The translations under genes were made by a program, and so were the position numbers. DNA of 59,979 nt from Psychromonas sp. B3M02 (GTDB lineage: Bacteria; Pseudomonadota; Gammaproteobacteria; Enterobacterales; Psychromonadaceae): positions 1-59,979 of the forward strand of contig NZ_QOCB01000005.1 in NCBI RefSeq assembly GCF_003318165.1. The letters run 5' to 3'. The first letter of the stretch is position 1; each line of letters begins with the position of its first letter. This document shows positions 1 through 9,355 of this stretch, piece after piece. Below the pieces are notes generated by a model. The model did not search any database, had not been told where the DNA came from, and saw nothing but the letters and a program-made list of their open reading frames with translations.

Positions 1-417
1 GGCAATGGCACGTGGACGTTAGCGGATGATGGATTAGCGGCATTAACAGAAGGTGAGATTGCAGTAAGTGTAGTCGCGACAGATACAGCTAACAACAGCA
101 GTGAAGTGGCCAACGGCACCATTACATTAGATGTAACGGCACCAACCGTCACGGTTGAGTCGATCATCACCAATGACACCACACCTGCCTTAACTGGCAC
201 AGTCGATGATAATGATGCAGCGGTTGTCGTGACAGTGAACGGCGTTGAATACGACGCCACCAATAACGGCAATGGCACGTGGACGTTAGCAGATAATGCA
301 TTAACGGCACTAACAGAAGGTGAGATTGCGGTAAGTGTAGTCGCGACAGATACAGCTAACAACAGCAGTGAAGTAGCCAACGGCACCATTACATTAGATG
401 TGACGGTACCTGTTGTA
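1..417 (+). repeat. Tandem 267-bp Ig-like domain repeat
   Basis: The segment at 1-150 recurs almost unchanged at 268-417 (period 267 bp, 89 codons). Both copies read through LADxxLxALTEGEIAVSVVATDTA with only a few base changes. The first copy is cut by the window edge, so the array continues upstream. The near-identity at DNA level suggests recent expansion or ongoing recombination between units. Confidence 0.9.
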
Positions 418-3400
418 GAGGACCAGTTATTATCGGTCGATGAAACAAACCTTGTGACTACAGCGTCAGTATCAGGATCATTAATCATTTCTGAAGAGTT
501 AAGTAGTCTTTCGTTAATAGCCCCTACAGAGACTTATACATCTCAAGGAGAGGGCGTTACTTGGGCATTATCAATTGACGCTCAAAATACACAGATTTTA
601 ACAGGTAGTACTAGTTCTGGTGAAGTTGCAATACTAACATTAGATATTAACGGTAATTATGATTTCGAGTTACTTACTTCACTTGACCATATCGCTCAAG
701 GAAATGACAAGTTATCTATAACATTCGGTGTAAGTTCAACAGATCTTGTAGGCAATATTGGTGAAACTGCGCAGTTAGTCGTTAACGTAACTGACGATGT
801 TGCAAGTGTGACGGCGTATCAACAAGAGGTCGTTGATACGGTTAATACTAATTACACCGGAGATCTTGTGGTTGATGCTGGTGCTGATGGCATCGAAGTA
901 TCAACTGTAACGATTGATGGTTATACCTTTAGCTATGATGCTGACAGTAACACTATCAGTACTTATGGCAGCTCTGATGTAGTTAATACTTTTGAAGCGA
1001 GTGATTACGACACTGGCACTCAAATACTAACGATAGACACTGTCAAAGGCGAAACAATTACCGTTGATGTATCTTCTGGTGAATACAGTTATACCACAAC
1101 TGGTGTTGCAGACGTTGAAGCTACTGTTGAATCTAGCCCTGAAGTAGCGCTGGGTGCCGACGATTCTTTATTAGGATTAGTAGGCGTTGATGCTTTAAAT
1201 TTGATTGATTTTAGTTCTAGCCAAGCATTTTCTGCAACTGATGCTAATAATGATATTACACAGGTTGTTATTTCTGTAGGTGGTCTACTTGGAGTGGGCT
1301 CTGCTGGCTTCTCTTATTCATCTGCAATAGCAGATGAATTCGGGTTAGAGGTTGTCACCGTCGATTTCCCGTTTATTAGTTTAGGAAATACTGCTTCTAT
1401 CACAATTACTAGCACTGATGGCAGTACCATCACAAATCAACAATTAAATGAATTTTTAGGTTCCGTTTATTGGGATGGTGGTTTAGTAAGTCTTGATTTA
1501 CTATCCGGCATGACAATCGAAGCAACTGACTCAAATGGAAATACCACTTCATCAAGTGATTTTGATCTACTTAATGCCGATCTTTTATCCACTGGTGATA
1601 GCCCTGATTATTTGGTTGAAGGCGATGATAATAACAATGCAAGCTTAACGGGCACATCTGGCAGCGACCGTATTTACGGTTACGATGGCAATGACACTTT
1701 AAATGGTGGCGAAGGTGCAGATCTATTACGTGGTGGGGTTGGTAACGATATATTAGACGGTGGAACAGGTAACGATATCCTTATTGGTGGAATAGGTAAT
1801 GATACCTTAACTGGCGATACAGGAAATGATGTATTCCGTTGGGAAACAGTCGATGTAACAAGTATTGATACTATTACCGACTTTGAAATAGGACCGGTTA
1901 CTAGTGGTGGTGACATTATCGATTTAGCTGAACTATTAACGGGTGAAGGGAAAATAGGTACTTCGGGGGCTGGTAATTTATCTAACTTCTTACACTTTGA
2001 ATTTGATGGAACAGATACAACACTTTATATCAGTGCAGATGGTGACTTCCAAGGTGGTTATGCAACAGCAGAGGTTGATCAAAGCATCATATTTAGTGAA
2101 ATAGATATCACAGAAGGGCTTTCTGCTGACCAAGATATTATTGAAAACTTACTGGCGAACGGTAATTTATTAGTTGATGACCTCACCTTAGGAGACGATG
2201 TGCTAGGTGGGACGACAACTATTGATGTTGGCTTAGTTGATGGTGATGGTGATATTTCCCAAGCAACCGTTGATTTTGAAAGCTCAGGTGCTGCTCCAGA
2301 GGTTGTTTCAAATGTTGATAATAGCGCACCCATCGTGTGTGCTTCGAATACTTCTTTATTAGGGCTAGTAGCAGTCCAAGCATTAGACATTATTAACTTA
2401 GATAACCAAGCCCTTACTGCAATAGACATTGATGGTAACTTAACTAGTGTGGAAGTGAATTACCAAGCCTTGTTAGATGTCAGCTTAACAGAACTAACAT
2501 TAGCAGCATCAAACGAAATGGCTGCTGAGTTAGGGTTACAAATAGAAGTCAGTAATAACTCTGGTTTATTAGGACTTGTTGCAGCCTCTTCAACGCTAAC
2601 TATTACCGCAGTAGATGGCGGGACAATAGATAATCAATCAATTAATGAATTACTAGCAACTGTACAATTTTATGATAATGAGGGGCTGTTAGGCGGCGCG
2701 CTTGAATTAAATGTACAAGCTGATGTGTTAAATAACTTAACGATCACGGCAACTGATTCCGAAGGTGCAAGTAGTAGTGGTTCATTGGGTGATTTGGTGA
2801 GTGTTGATGCGCTCAATGATATTCTGTTTGATATTGATACCGTCAAAGAGGGTGATAGTAGTCAAAATGAAATGGATTATAGCTATACCTCAAGCGGCCT
2901 TCGTTTATATGGTTATGGTGATAACGACGTATTGATAGGCGGTAGTGGTAACGACCTTATTCGTGGTGGTGCCGGTGATGATAATTTAGTCGGTGGTGCT
3001 GGCAATGACATGTTAATAGATGGTAACGGTAGTGATACTTTTAACGCTGGAGATGGAGATGACTTAATCTCTCTTTCTGGAGTACTGTTTGAAAGTATTG
3101 ATGGCGGAGAAGGCAGTGATACATTGCTGTTAGATGATGGTCTTGACCTTGATCTAAGCGACCTAAACATAGGATCTATTACTAATATCGAAACTATAGA
3201 TTTAAGCGAAGGTGAAACAGGTAATGTGTTAAAACTCACTGAAGAAGCGGTGAAAGCATTAACTGATGAAGAGGACACCCTAACTATCAATGGTGATGAT
3301 AATGATACGGTTAATATGGAAGGTGCTACACTCGCTGGAAGTTCATTAGTGAATGGTGTGGCTTATAACGAATATCACCTAGGAAGTACAACGCTTTACG

Positions 3401-3429
3401 TTGATGAAGAGATCGGGGTAACTATTTAA
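1..3429 (+). CDS. Giant RTX/Ig-like adhesin, C-terminal part (5' end outside window)
   Basis: Open from base 1 with no start in the window, so this is the C-terminal ~1,142 residues of a larger type I-secreted surface adhesin. In order: near-identical Ig-like repeats (89-residue period), a VCBS/T1SS-143-like stretch, a LLGLV-containing module, a first RTX block of GGxGNDxL nonapeptides (about bases 1660-1840, calcium binding), a region resembling the VC_A0849-type type I secretion target (ends ENLLANGNLLVD near base 2175), a second LLGLV module, a second RTX block (about 2905-3065) and an acidic tail. There is essentially no cysteine, as is typical of this class. The exporter genes follow within one base. 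The role in biofilm or surface attachment is inferred from the family. Confidence 0.9.
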   Translation, partial: GNGTWTLADDGLAALTEGEIAVSVVATDTANNSSEVANGTITLDVTAPTVTVESIITNDTTPALTGTVDDNDAAVVVTVNGVEYDATNNGNGTWTLADNALTALTEGEIAVSVVATDTANNSSEVANGTITLDVTVPVVEDQLLSVDETNLVTTASVSGSLIISEELSSLSLIAPTETYTSQGEGVTWALSIDAQNTQILTGSTSSGEVAILTLDINGNYDFELLTSLDHIAQGNDKLSITFGVSSTDLVGNIGETAQLVVNVTDDVASVTAYQQEVVDTVNTNYTGDLVVDAGADGIEVSTVTIDGYTFSYDADSNTISTYGSSDVVNTFEASDYDTGTQILTIDTVKGETITVDVSSGEYSYTTTGVADVEATVESSPEVALGADDSLLGLVGVDALNLIDFSSSQAFSATDANNDITQVVISVGGLLGVGSAGFSYSSAIADEFGLEVVTVDFPFISLGNTASITITSTDGSTITNQQLNEFLGSVYWDGGLVSLDLLSGMTIEATDSNGNTTSSSDFDLLNADLLSTGDSPDYLVEGDDNNNASLTGTSGSDRIYGYDGNDTLNGGEGADLLRGGVGNDILDGGTGNDILIGGIGNDTLTGDTGNDVFRWETVDVTSIDTITDFEIGPVTSGGDIIDLAELLTGEGKIGTSGAGNLSNFLHFEFDGTDTTLYISADGDFQGGYATAEVDQSIIFSEIDITEGLSADQDIIENLLANGNLLVDDLTLGDDVLGGTTTIDVGLVDGDGDISQATVDFESSGAAPEVVSNVDNSAPIVCASNTSLLGLVAVQALDIINLDNQALTAIDIDGNLTSVEVNYQALLDVSLTELTLAASNEMAAELGLQIEVSNNSGLLGLVAASSTLTITAVDGGTIDNQSINELLATVQFYDNEGLLGGALELNVQADVLNNLTITATDSEGASSSGSLGDLVSVDALNDILFDIDTVKEGDSSQNEMDYSYTSSGLRLYGYGDNDVLIGGSGNDLIRGGAGDDNLVGGAGNDMLIDGNGSDTFNAGDGDDLISLSGVLFESIDGGEGSDTLLLDDGLDLDLSDLNIGSITNIETIDLSEGETGNVLKLTEEAVKALTDEEDTLTINGDDNDTVNMEGATLAGSSLVNGVAYNEYHLGSTTLYVDEEIGVTI
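1660..1840 (+). repeat. RTX nonapeptide block 1
   Basis: About six consecutive GGxGxDxLx-type nonapeptides (for example GGTGNDILI, GGIGNDTLT), which form a calcium-bound parallel beta-roll after secretion. A sequence resembling the type I secretion target region follows directly. Confidence 0.9.
2905..3065 (+). repeat. RTX nonapeptide block 2
   Basis: A second run of GGxGxDxL repeats (GGSGNDLIR, GGAGDDNLV, GGAGNDMLI) about 1.2 kb after the first. It is followed by an unrelated acidic C-terminal tail rather than the secretion-target sequence that follows block 1. Confidence 0.88.
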
Positions 3430-3430
3430 T

Positions 3431-4717
3431 ATGCCCATTAAACGTTATGTAATAGCAACGCTGCTGTTTTGTGCTCAAAGCAGCAATGTTTATGCTCTGG
3501 ATGAGTATGCCCAAGGTGTAAATCAGTTTTCTTTAGCGCAGGTGGTTAATATTGGTTTAGCGAATAACCCTAAAGTTAAAGTAGAAGAAGCAAAAATACA
3601 AAGTGCTATCACGCAAATAAAAGTAGAGGAGGGCGGTTATTGGCCCTCTCTTGATTTATCTGTTGGCCCTGAGCATGGTTTATATGGAGAGTTGGGATAC
3701 GACGTAACTTTATCTCAAACTCTATATGACTGGGGGAAAGTAGCCAGTAATATTGATGCGGCTACCGCAAAAAAAATGAAGCAAGTACAAGCGATGTTAA
3801 GTGCACGCTCGGAAGTGGCATTAGAGGTAATTGAGGTTTGTTATGAGATCTACACTGCACAAGAAAAATTAAAAGCCTTACATACATACCAAAGTGAGCT
3901 TCATGGCATCTATCTATTAGCGAAAGAGCGTGATAATTATCAATTCAGCGACAGCTCAGAACTAAGTAAAGTCTTTAAATACCAAGCTTATGTAGATGAG
4001 CAATTGGCGATAATTCAAGGTGAACTTAAAGCTGCTGAACGGCTGTATATTTTATTACTCAGACAACCACCTAGCACCCTACCTCGATTTACAGAACCTC
4101 TCGATATATTTTCACAGTTAAATACTCAAGAAAAATTAGAGGAACATATTGTTCAGTCTCCAGAGTATATGCAGGCACAGCAGGATATTTATATCGCTGA
4201 ATTTGAGGCTAAAAGTGCCAATGCAGCTTTGAAACCTAATGTTGTATTTGAAGCCAGTGCCATTAAAAGAGATGTAAATGGTGTGCTTACCAAAGACTCA
4301 TCAATTGGCATTAATGTAAAAATGCAAATAAACCAAGGTTTATCAGCCTATTATCAAGCGCAATCTGAACTACAATTAGTAGAAGCAGCAAAATGGGAAC
4401 TACAATCTGTACACAGAGATCTAGCAAGAGAGTTTGGCTCTGATAGCGAAAACCGGATTGCATTGCAGCAGAGAGTGGAAGCATTAAAGCATCAAGTTAA
4501 AGAATCGAGTCATTTAGTGAAGGTGTATTTAGACCAATTTAGTGCAGGTTTGCGCACGATTGAAGACTTATTAAGTAATGAATCAGAAACATTTCAATTA
4601 AAAACGCAGTTAATAACAGCTTCATCAGAATACAAAATGTTGCCTTATCGTACCGCTTCAAAACTAGGCATGCTCAATAAATTATTATTACTGCAAGGTG
4701 AGAGAGAAAGATACTAA
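3431..4717 (+). CDS. TolC-family outer-membrane channel of type I secretion
   Basis: 428 residues, the usual length for TolC/LapE-like proteins. An N-terminal signal peptide (MPIKRYVIATLLFCA...VYA) precedes long alternating helical segments with the family pattern (ALANNPKV-like start, 'LSQTLYDWGK' in the first barrel strand region). It forms the trimeric outer-membrane exit duct for the adhesin encoded just upstream. The start lies one base after the adhesin stop, and the stop overlaps the next start (TAATG), so translation is coupled. The family is clear; assignment to this adhesin rests on position. Confidence 0.9.
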   Translation: MPIKRYVIATLLFCAQSSNVYALDEYAQGVNQFSLAQVVNIGLANNPKVKVEEAKIQSAITQIKVEEGGYWPSLDLSVGPEHGLYGELGYDVTLSQTLYDWGKVASNIDAATAKKMKQVQAMLSARSEVALEVIEVCYEIYTAQEKLKALHTYQSELHGIYLLAKERDNYQFSDSSELSKVFKYQAYVDEQLAIIQGELKAAERLYILLLRQPPSTLPRFTEPLDIFSQLNTQEKLEEHIVQSPEYMQAQQDIYIAEFEAKSANAALKPNVVFEASAIKRDVNGVLTKDSSIGINVKMQINQGLSAYYQAQSELQLVEAAKWELQSVHRDLAREFGSDSENRIALQQRVEALKHQVKESSHLVKVYLDQFSAGLRTIEDLLSNESETFQLKTQLITASSEYKMLPYRTASKLGMLNKLLLLQGERERY

Positions 4718-6897
4718 TGGAAAAAGGAACAGCACCACAACAAGAAAAAACGCTGCCTCATTCTTCTCGTCGATTTCACTTCACAAAAGCAAAAAAAGAT
4801 CCGTTAAGAAAAGGCCTTGTTTTGTTTTGTGGATTATTCGACCGACAAGTCACTTCATCTGAGTTAGCTGACGGTTACCCGCTTCATGATGGTAAGTTAG
4901 CCATTGATTATGTGCCACGTGCGTTGGCTCGTGTAGGCTTGTCTGCTCGTGTTGTAGATATTGAACTTGAAGATATCTTTGAGCGTTTATTACCGACGTT
5001 ATTATTAACAGAATCTGGTACAACCGTTATTCTCTCGGAGTTAGATCTTAAACAGGGAACGGCAAAAGTTTTATTGCCAGAAACGGGAGGTGGGATTGAT
5101 GATTTAAGTCTTGATGAGCTTAATGAGATTTATACGGGTACCGCTATTCTTGCTAAACCAAAATTTAGAAAAGATGATCGCGCTGGAAACTATGCAAAAG
5201 AGAAAAAAGAACATTGGTTTAAAGGGCCATTAAGCCGTTGTTGGCCAGCCTATGCAGAAGTTGCTATTGCTTCTTTTGTTGCCAATTTATTAGCCGTTGC
5301 AACGTCATTATTTGCTCTGCAAGTTTACGATAGAGTCGTGCCTAATAGTGCATTTGATACGCTTTTTGTTCTCTCCTCGGGTGTCATACTCGCCATTGTG
5401 CTTGATTTTATTTTAAGAGTAATACGCGCGCATTTATTAGATGCCACCGGAAAACGCTTAGATATCAAACTATCCTCGTTATTATTTGAGCGGGTAATGC
5501 AGATCCGTTTGTCGGCTAAACCACCTTCTACGGGTGCTTTTAGTAGCCAGATTAGAGAGTTTGAAAGTGTCCGTGAATTTTTCACCTCCTCAACGGCCGC
5601 CACTATCAGTGATTTTCCTTTTATTATTATTTTCTTGAGTGTTATTGCGTATATCGGCGGCTCTGTGGTGTGGGTACCTGTGATTGGTATTCTATTAATG
5701 TTGCTACCTAGCTTATTAATGCAGAGAAAGTTAGCAAAACTATCCCGCGCTAATTTACGTGAAGGTGCCATTAAGCATGGCCTTATGTTAGAGGTGATAG
5801 ATAACTTAGAAACCGTTAAAACTACAAGAGCAGAAGGTAGAAATTTACAACTCTGGGAAGAATTATCTGCACAACTTGCAGATGAAAATATATTACTTAA
5901 AAGAATTCATTCCTTCTTAACTTTAGGTGCTTCTATGACTCAGCAGCTTTGTTACGTTGGTGTGTTAATTATTGGTGTTTTTGAAATCAGTAAGGGTAAC
6001 TTAACAATAGGTGGTTTGATTGCTTGTACCATGTTGGTATCACGTACGATTGCACCAGTAAATCAAATGGCCGGAGTATTAGTACGTTGGCAACATGTCA
6101 AAGTTGCATTGGAAGGATTAGATGAATTAATGAATGCACCTATTGAGCGAGAGGAAGATCGTAAATTTGTACGTAAGACGGATTTAAAAGGTGATTATCA
6201 TATTGATAATATTAAATTTCGTTACTCTCAAGAAGCTGCATTGATTCTAGATATTCAAAACTTAAAGATTACTGCTGGTAGCCGAGTAATGCTATTAGGT
6301 TGTAATGGCGCAGGTAAGTCAACGCTATTAAGGATTATGGCAGGGTTAAGTGATCCAACTGATGGTCGAGTCTTATTGGATAACGTACATTTAGGACAAA
6401 TCGATCCTAGCGATAGACGTCAGGGTATTGGTTACCTGCCACAGGATATTGCACTTTTCCATGGCACTTTAAGAGATAACTTATTGTTAGATGGAGAGCA
6501 ACATTCGGATCAAGAGTTATTTGAAGCATTGGATTCGATTGGTTTAGGAGCAGCAACAAGAGAGCACCCATTAGGTTTAGATTTGCCCATTTTAGGTAAT
6601 GGCAGTGTGTCAGGCGGACAGCGCCAAGCAATTGGGTTAGCGCGTATTATTTTACAAGACCCACGCATTGTTTTAATGGATGAACCGACCGCGGCATTTG
6701 ACCAAAATAGTGAAGAGAAAGTACTGATTTTTCTTAATAAATGGTTGAAAGGGCGGACCTTGATTATGTCGACACATAAAAGAAGGATGTTATCCATTGG
6801 CCAACGAGGAATAGTATTACATAAAGGCAAAGTGACTATGGATGGGTCCTTAAAAGATATTCTCTCTACTAAAAAACAGGGGAATGCTAATGTCTAA
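4717..6897 (+). CDS. Type I secretion ABC transporter, ATPase/permease (LapB/LssB type)
   Basis: 726 residues with the three-part structure of adhesin exporters: an N-terminal C39-peptidase-like domain (about residues 20-140) without a recognisable catalytic Cys-His pair, a six-helix permease (about 165-450) and a nucleotide-binding domain (about 485-715). The Walker A GCNGAGKST has its lysine at residue 534; the signature SVSGGQRQA (~630) and the Walker B with glutamate (VLMDEPT, ~655) are intact. It pumps the unfolded adhesin from the cytoplasm using ATP. The degenerate C39 domain usually binds rather than cuts substrate. It overlaps both neighbours. Confidence 0.93.
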   Translation: MEKGTAPQQEKTLPHSSRRFHFTKAKKDPLRKGLVLFCGLFDRQVTSSELADGYPLHDGKLAIDYVPRALARVGLSARVVDIELEDIFERLLPTLLLTESGTTVILSELDLKQGTAKVLLPETGGGIDDLSLDELNEIYTGTAILAKPKFRKDDRAGNYAKEKKEHWFKGPLSRCWPAYAEVAIASFVANLLAVATSLFALQVYDRVVPNSAFDTLFVLSSGVILAIVLDFILRVIRAHLLDATGKRLDIKLSSLLFERVMQIRLSAKPPSTGAFSSQIREFESVREFFTSSTAATISDFPFIIIFLSVIAYIGGSVVWVPVIGILLMLLPSLLMQRKLAKLSRANLREGAIKHGLMLEVIDNLETVKTTRAEGRNLQLWEELSAQLADENILLKRIHSFLTLGASMTQQLCYVGVLIIGVFEISKGNLTIGGLIACTMLVSRTIAPVNQMAGVLVRWQHVKVALEGLDELMNAPIEREEDRKFVRKTDLKGDYHIDNIKFRYSQEAALILDIQNLKITAGSRVMLLGCNGAGKSTLLRIMAGLSDPTDGRVLLDNVHLGQIDPSDRRQGIGYLPQDIALFHGTLRDNLLLDGEQHSDQELFEALDSIGLGAATREHPLGLDLPILGNGSVSGGQRQAIGLARIILQDPRIVLMDEPTAAFDQNSEEKVLIFLNKWLKGRTLIMSTHKRRMLSIGQRGIVLHKGKVTMDGSLKDILSTKKQGNANV

Positions 6898-8077
6898 AAA
6901 ACATAATCAATCTCGATTATTGAGGTCATTAAATGACCCTGAATATACAGTGATGCACCCTGCAGCTAAACCTGGGTTATGGTTGAGTATATTGACGGTT
7001 ATTGCATTTGTGGTTTGGGCAAGCTTTGCCGAGATAGATGAAGTAACACGTGGTGAAGGACGTATTATTCCTTCTAGCCGTTTACAAATGATCCAAAGTT
7101 TAGAAGGTGGGATTATTGATTCCTTATTAGTGCAAGAAGGAGATATGGTTGAAGCAGGACAAGTATTAGTGAGTCTAGATCAAACCCGTTTCTATGCGGC
7201 TTATATGGAAGGGCTTAGTCAAGCCATTGCATTAAAAGCGGCCATTGCTCGATTAGACTCTGAGGTTAAAGATCAAAAGGCGATTGCCTTCCCTGAAGAC
7301 TTTGATTTAAGTACGCCTGAAGTACAGTCTGAAATCGCATTATTTAAAGCCCGCCGAGATAGAAAGCAGCAAACTATAGCCTCTGTACAACGTGAAATTG
7401 ATATCTTTGTTAAAGAGCGAAAGGTGCTTGAACCCCTAGTGAAACGCAAAGCCGTTAGTAGAATGGAATTGTTACGGATAGATAAAGGTATTGAAGAATT
7501 AAAAGGTAAAGTAGTGAGTGTTGAGCAAGACTATATGCAAGATGCTTATACGGAGTTGACAGAAAAAAAGGCTAGTTTAAACGCCTTAATGGAAACCTTA
7601 GTGCAGAAAGAGGATCAACTTAAACGAACGCAAATAGTATCTCCAGTACGTGGCCAAATTAACGATATATTAGTCACCACCAAAGGGGGCGTGATTCAAC
7701 CTGGTGAGCCGATTATGAAAGTGTTGCCCGTTGATGAGCAACTATTAATTGAAGCACGTATAAAACCCAAGGATGTCGCTTTTTTAGCGCCGGGTATGAC
7801 AGCTAAAGTAAAAATAACCGCTTATGATTACACCATTTATGGCGACTTAGAAGGAAGGTTAGAGCAAATTAGTGCGGATACTTTTGAAGAAGATACTGCT
7901 CAGGGTAAAGAATATTATTACCAGGTGCTAATCCATACTGATAAAAATTATCTTGAACGTAATGGAGAGAAGCTACCTATTAGACCAGGAATGATAACGC
8001 AGGTAGATATATTAGGTGCAAAACGTACGGTACTTAGTTATTTATTAAAGCCATTAATTAAAGCAACACTTTATTGA
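6890..8077 (+). CDS. HlyD-family membrane fusion protein of type I secretion
   Basis: 395 residues: one N-terminal transmembrane helix (about residues 25-45, GLWLSILTVIAFVVWASF), a split biotinyl-lipoyl domain (first half at EGGIIDSLLVQEGDMVEAGQVL), a long coiled coil (about 115-250) and a C-terminal beta-barrel (VLPVDEQLLIEARIKPKDV). It bridges the ABC pump and the TolC channel across the periplasm. Two in-frame ATGs occur at 6884 and 6890; the AGGGGA at 6878-6883 touches the first but is six bases from the second, so 6890 is preferred. It is the last gene of the adhesin operon. Confidence 0.92.
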   Translation: MSKKHNQSRLLRSLNDPEYTVMHPAAKPGLWLSILTVIAFVVWASFAEIDEVTRGEGRIIPSSRLQMIQSLEGGIIDSLLVQEGDMVEAGQVLVSLDQTRFYAAYMEGLSQAIALKAAIARLDSEVKDQKAIAFPEDFDLSTPEVQSEIALFKARRDRKQQTIASVQREIDIFVKERKVLEPLVKRKAVSRMELLRIDKGIEELKGKVVSVEQDYMQDAYTELTEKKASLNALMETLVQKEDQLKRTQIVSPVRGQINDILVTTKGGVIQPGEPIMKVLPVDEQLLIEARIKPKDVAFLAPGMTAKVKITAYDYTIYGDLEGRLEQISADTFEEDTAQGKEYYYQVLIHTDKNYLERNGEKLPIRPGMITQVDILGAKRTVLSYLLKPLIKATLY

Positions 8078-8083
8078 TCATGT

Positions 8084-8125
8084 TGTTCACACCACGCACT
8101 AGTTACGTAGTGTGAACAGGTTTTT
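8084..8125 (+). terminator. Rho-independent terminator after the adhesin/export operon
   Basis: TGTTCACAC (8084-8092) pairs with GTGTGAACA (8110-8118), and the stem is followed by GGTTTTT. It separates the plus-strand secretion operon from the convergent minus-strand metallopeptidase gene. Confidence 0.75.
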
Positions 8126-8130
8126 ATCGA

Positions 8131-9321
8131 TTATTTAATCACAGTGAGTTTACTTGCTTCTGTATTGCTTAATTTAGGCAGTAAATGTAATTTGTTATGG
8201 ATCGCGTGATGGATAAACGATAGCTTAGTTCTGACTGCTTGCGTAAGTACAAAAGGGTAAGCATCAGCTAGCCCCATACTTCGGTTCAGCGAATTCAGCA
8301 TGACTGAAAAATCTATCCAAGTATCAAGAATCTGAGTAATCCCTTTTTGCCCCATAAAATATGAAGCATCTTGTGGTAGCTTTAAAGATTCAACCTCTTC
8401 ATTATCATAGTCATCCCCTGAGGTAGAGCTGCTAATAGAGAAATTTTGAGCGGTTTCTAATGTATCAATAATATGCATGTAGTGTGCCCATGTTTCAGCC
8501 CAATCTTCGTAGGGGTGCATAGTGGCATATTCACTGATAAAAGTATCAGGCCAATTTTCAGGGGCACCTTGTTCATAATGATGGGCTAGTGCTGCCTGAT
8601 AATCTAGCTCATCATCTCCAAAATATTGCTTGCACAGAGCATGCTTCTCAGGCTTATGAGCGATTAATTGATCGAAATAATAATGCCCTAATTCATGGCG
8701 AAAATGACCAAGTAGGGTTCGGTATCGTTCACCCATCGCATGTTTTGTTTGTGAGCGAGCAACATCATCAGCTTCTGCTAAATTAATGGTAATATGCCCA
8801 CAATCATGACCAGTAAAAACAGTTTCTTGTCCTGCTAAAGGGCTAGAAAAGTGGTCATTGACATTGCGATCGGTAATAAAGTCAAAACTCAATCCCGTTT
8901 CTGGATCTTGCATTAGGTTGTGTAAAGGAATCGGCAACGCATTTAAAGTGTATAAAGCGCGTCGTTTGGCCGTTTCCATTTTATGCCATAACGGAATATG
9001 CTCTGCAATACTTAAGTCCGGTACAGTTTCATTAAACCGACAGGCAAAGCATAAGACCTCGTCACTGTCTGATATAGGTGTGTAAGTACTTAAGTTCACC
9101 ATGCCATTACAGGCATTATACTGCGCATTATTATCGCACTTTTTATACTTTACTTTAGGGTCATCAAGTTTATAAAACAGCCCTGTTTTCGCCTCAATTT
9201 CATAAGGTTCAACCTGATCGAATTGATCATCAATGCCAACGGTTTTGCCGCATGCAAGGCAGTGACTACTTTCAAAAAATAGAATAGGGTGTTGATCGCA
9301 ATTACATTTAAATGTTTTCAT
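8131..9321 (-). CDS. Zinc-ribbon putative metallopeptidase (COG4307 type)
   Basis: 396 residues. N-terminal cysteine pairs (C6/C8, C21/C24) form a zinc ribbon, and a further set (C62, C71, C91, C94) may bind a second zinc. The zincin motif H209-E-L-G-H213 and a downstream acidic helix (EDWAETWAHY, about 272-281) match the putative zinc-binding metallopeptidase family. No signal peptide is seen, so it is probably cytoplasmic. Its substrate is unknown. It lies convergent to the adhesin operon and downstream (34-base gap) of the SHOCT gene. Position next to the transglutaminase/ATP-grasp cluster suggests, but does not show, a shared pathway. Confidence 0.8.
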   Translation of the reverse strand: MKTFKCNCDQHPILFFESSHCLACGKTVGIDDQFDQVEPYEIEAKTGLFYKLDDPKVKYKKCDNNAQYNACNGMVNLSTYTPISDSDEVLCFACRFNETVPDLSIAEHIPLWHKMETAKRRALYTLNALPIPLHNLMQDPETGLSFDFITDRNVNDHFSSPLAGQETVFTGHDCGHITINLAEADDVARSQTKHAMGERYRTLLGHFRHELGHYYFDQLIAHKPEKHALCKQYFGDDELDYQAALAHHYEQGAPENWPDTFISEYATMHPYEDWAETWAHYMHIIDTLETAQNFSISSSTSGDDYDNEEVESLKLPQDASYFMGQKGITQILDTWIDFSVMLNSLNRSMGLADAYPFVLTQAVRTKLSFIHHAIHNKLHLLPKLSNTEASKLTVIK

Positions 9322-9355
9322 ATTGTTACCGTATAAAACCTTAACAAAGTAGCAC

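Noticed and set aside
1680-3290. Long Pro/Ser-rich antisense frames across the RTX regions
   Set aside because: They mirror the Gly/Asp-rich RTX repeats on the other strand, have no ribosome sites and no recognisable domains.
4717-5150. Active C39 processing peptidase domain in the adhesin exporter
   Set aside because: The domain outline is present but no catalytic Cys-His pair is visible; it is described as degenerate.
6884-6889. Earlier ATG of the HlyD-type adaptor
   Set aside because: The AGGGGA ribosome site abuts this ATG with no spacer; the ATG at 6890 has correct spacing.
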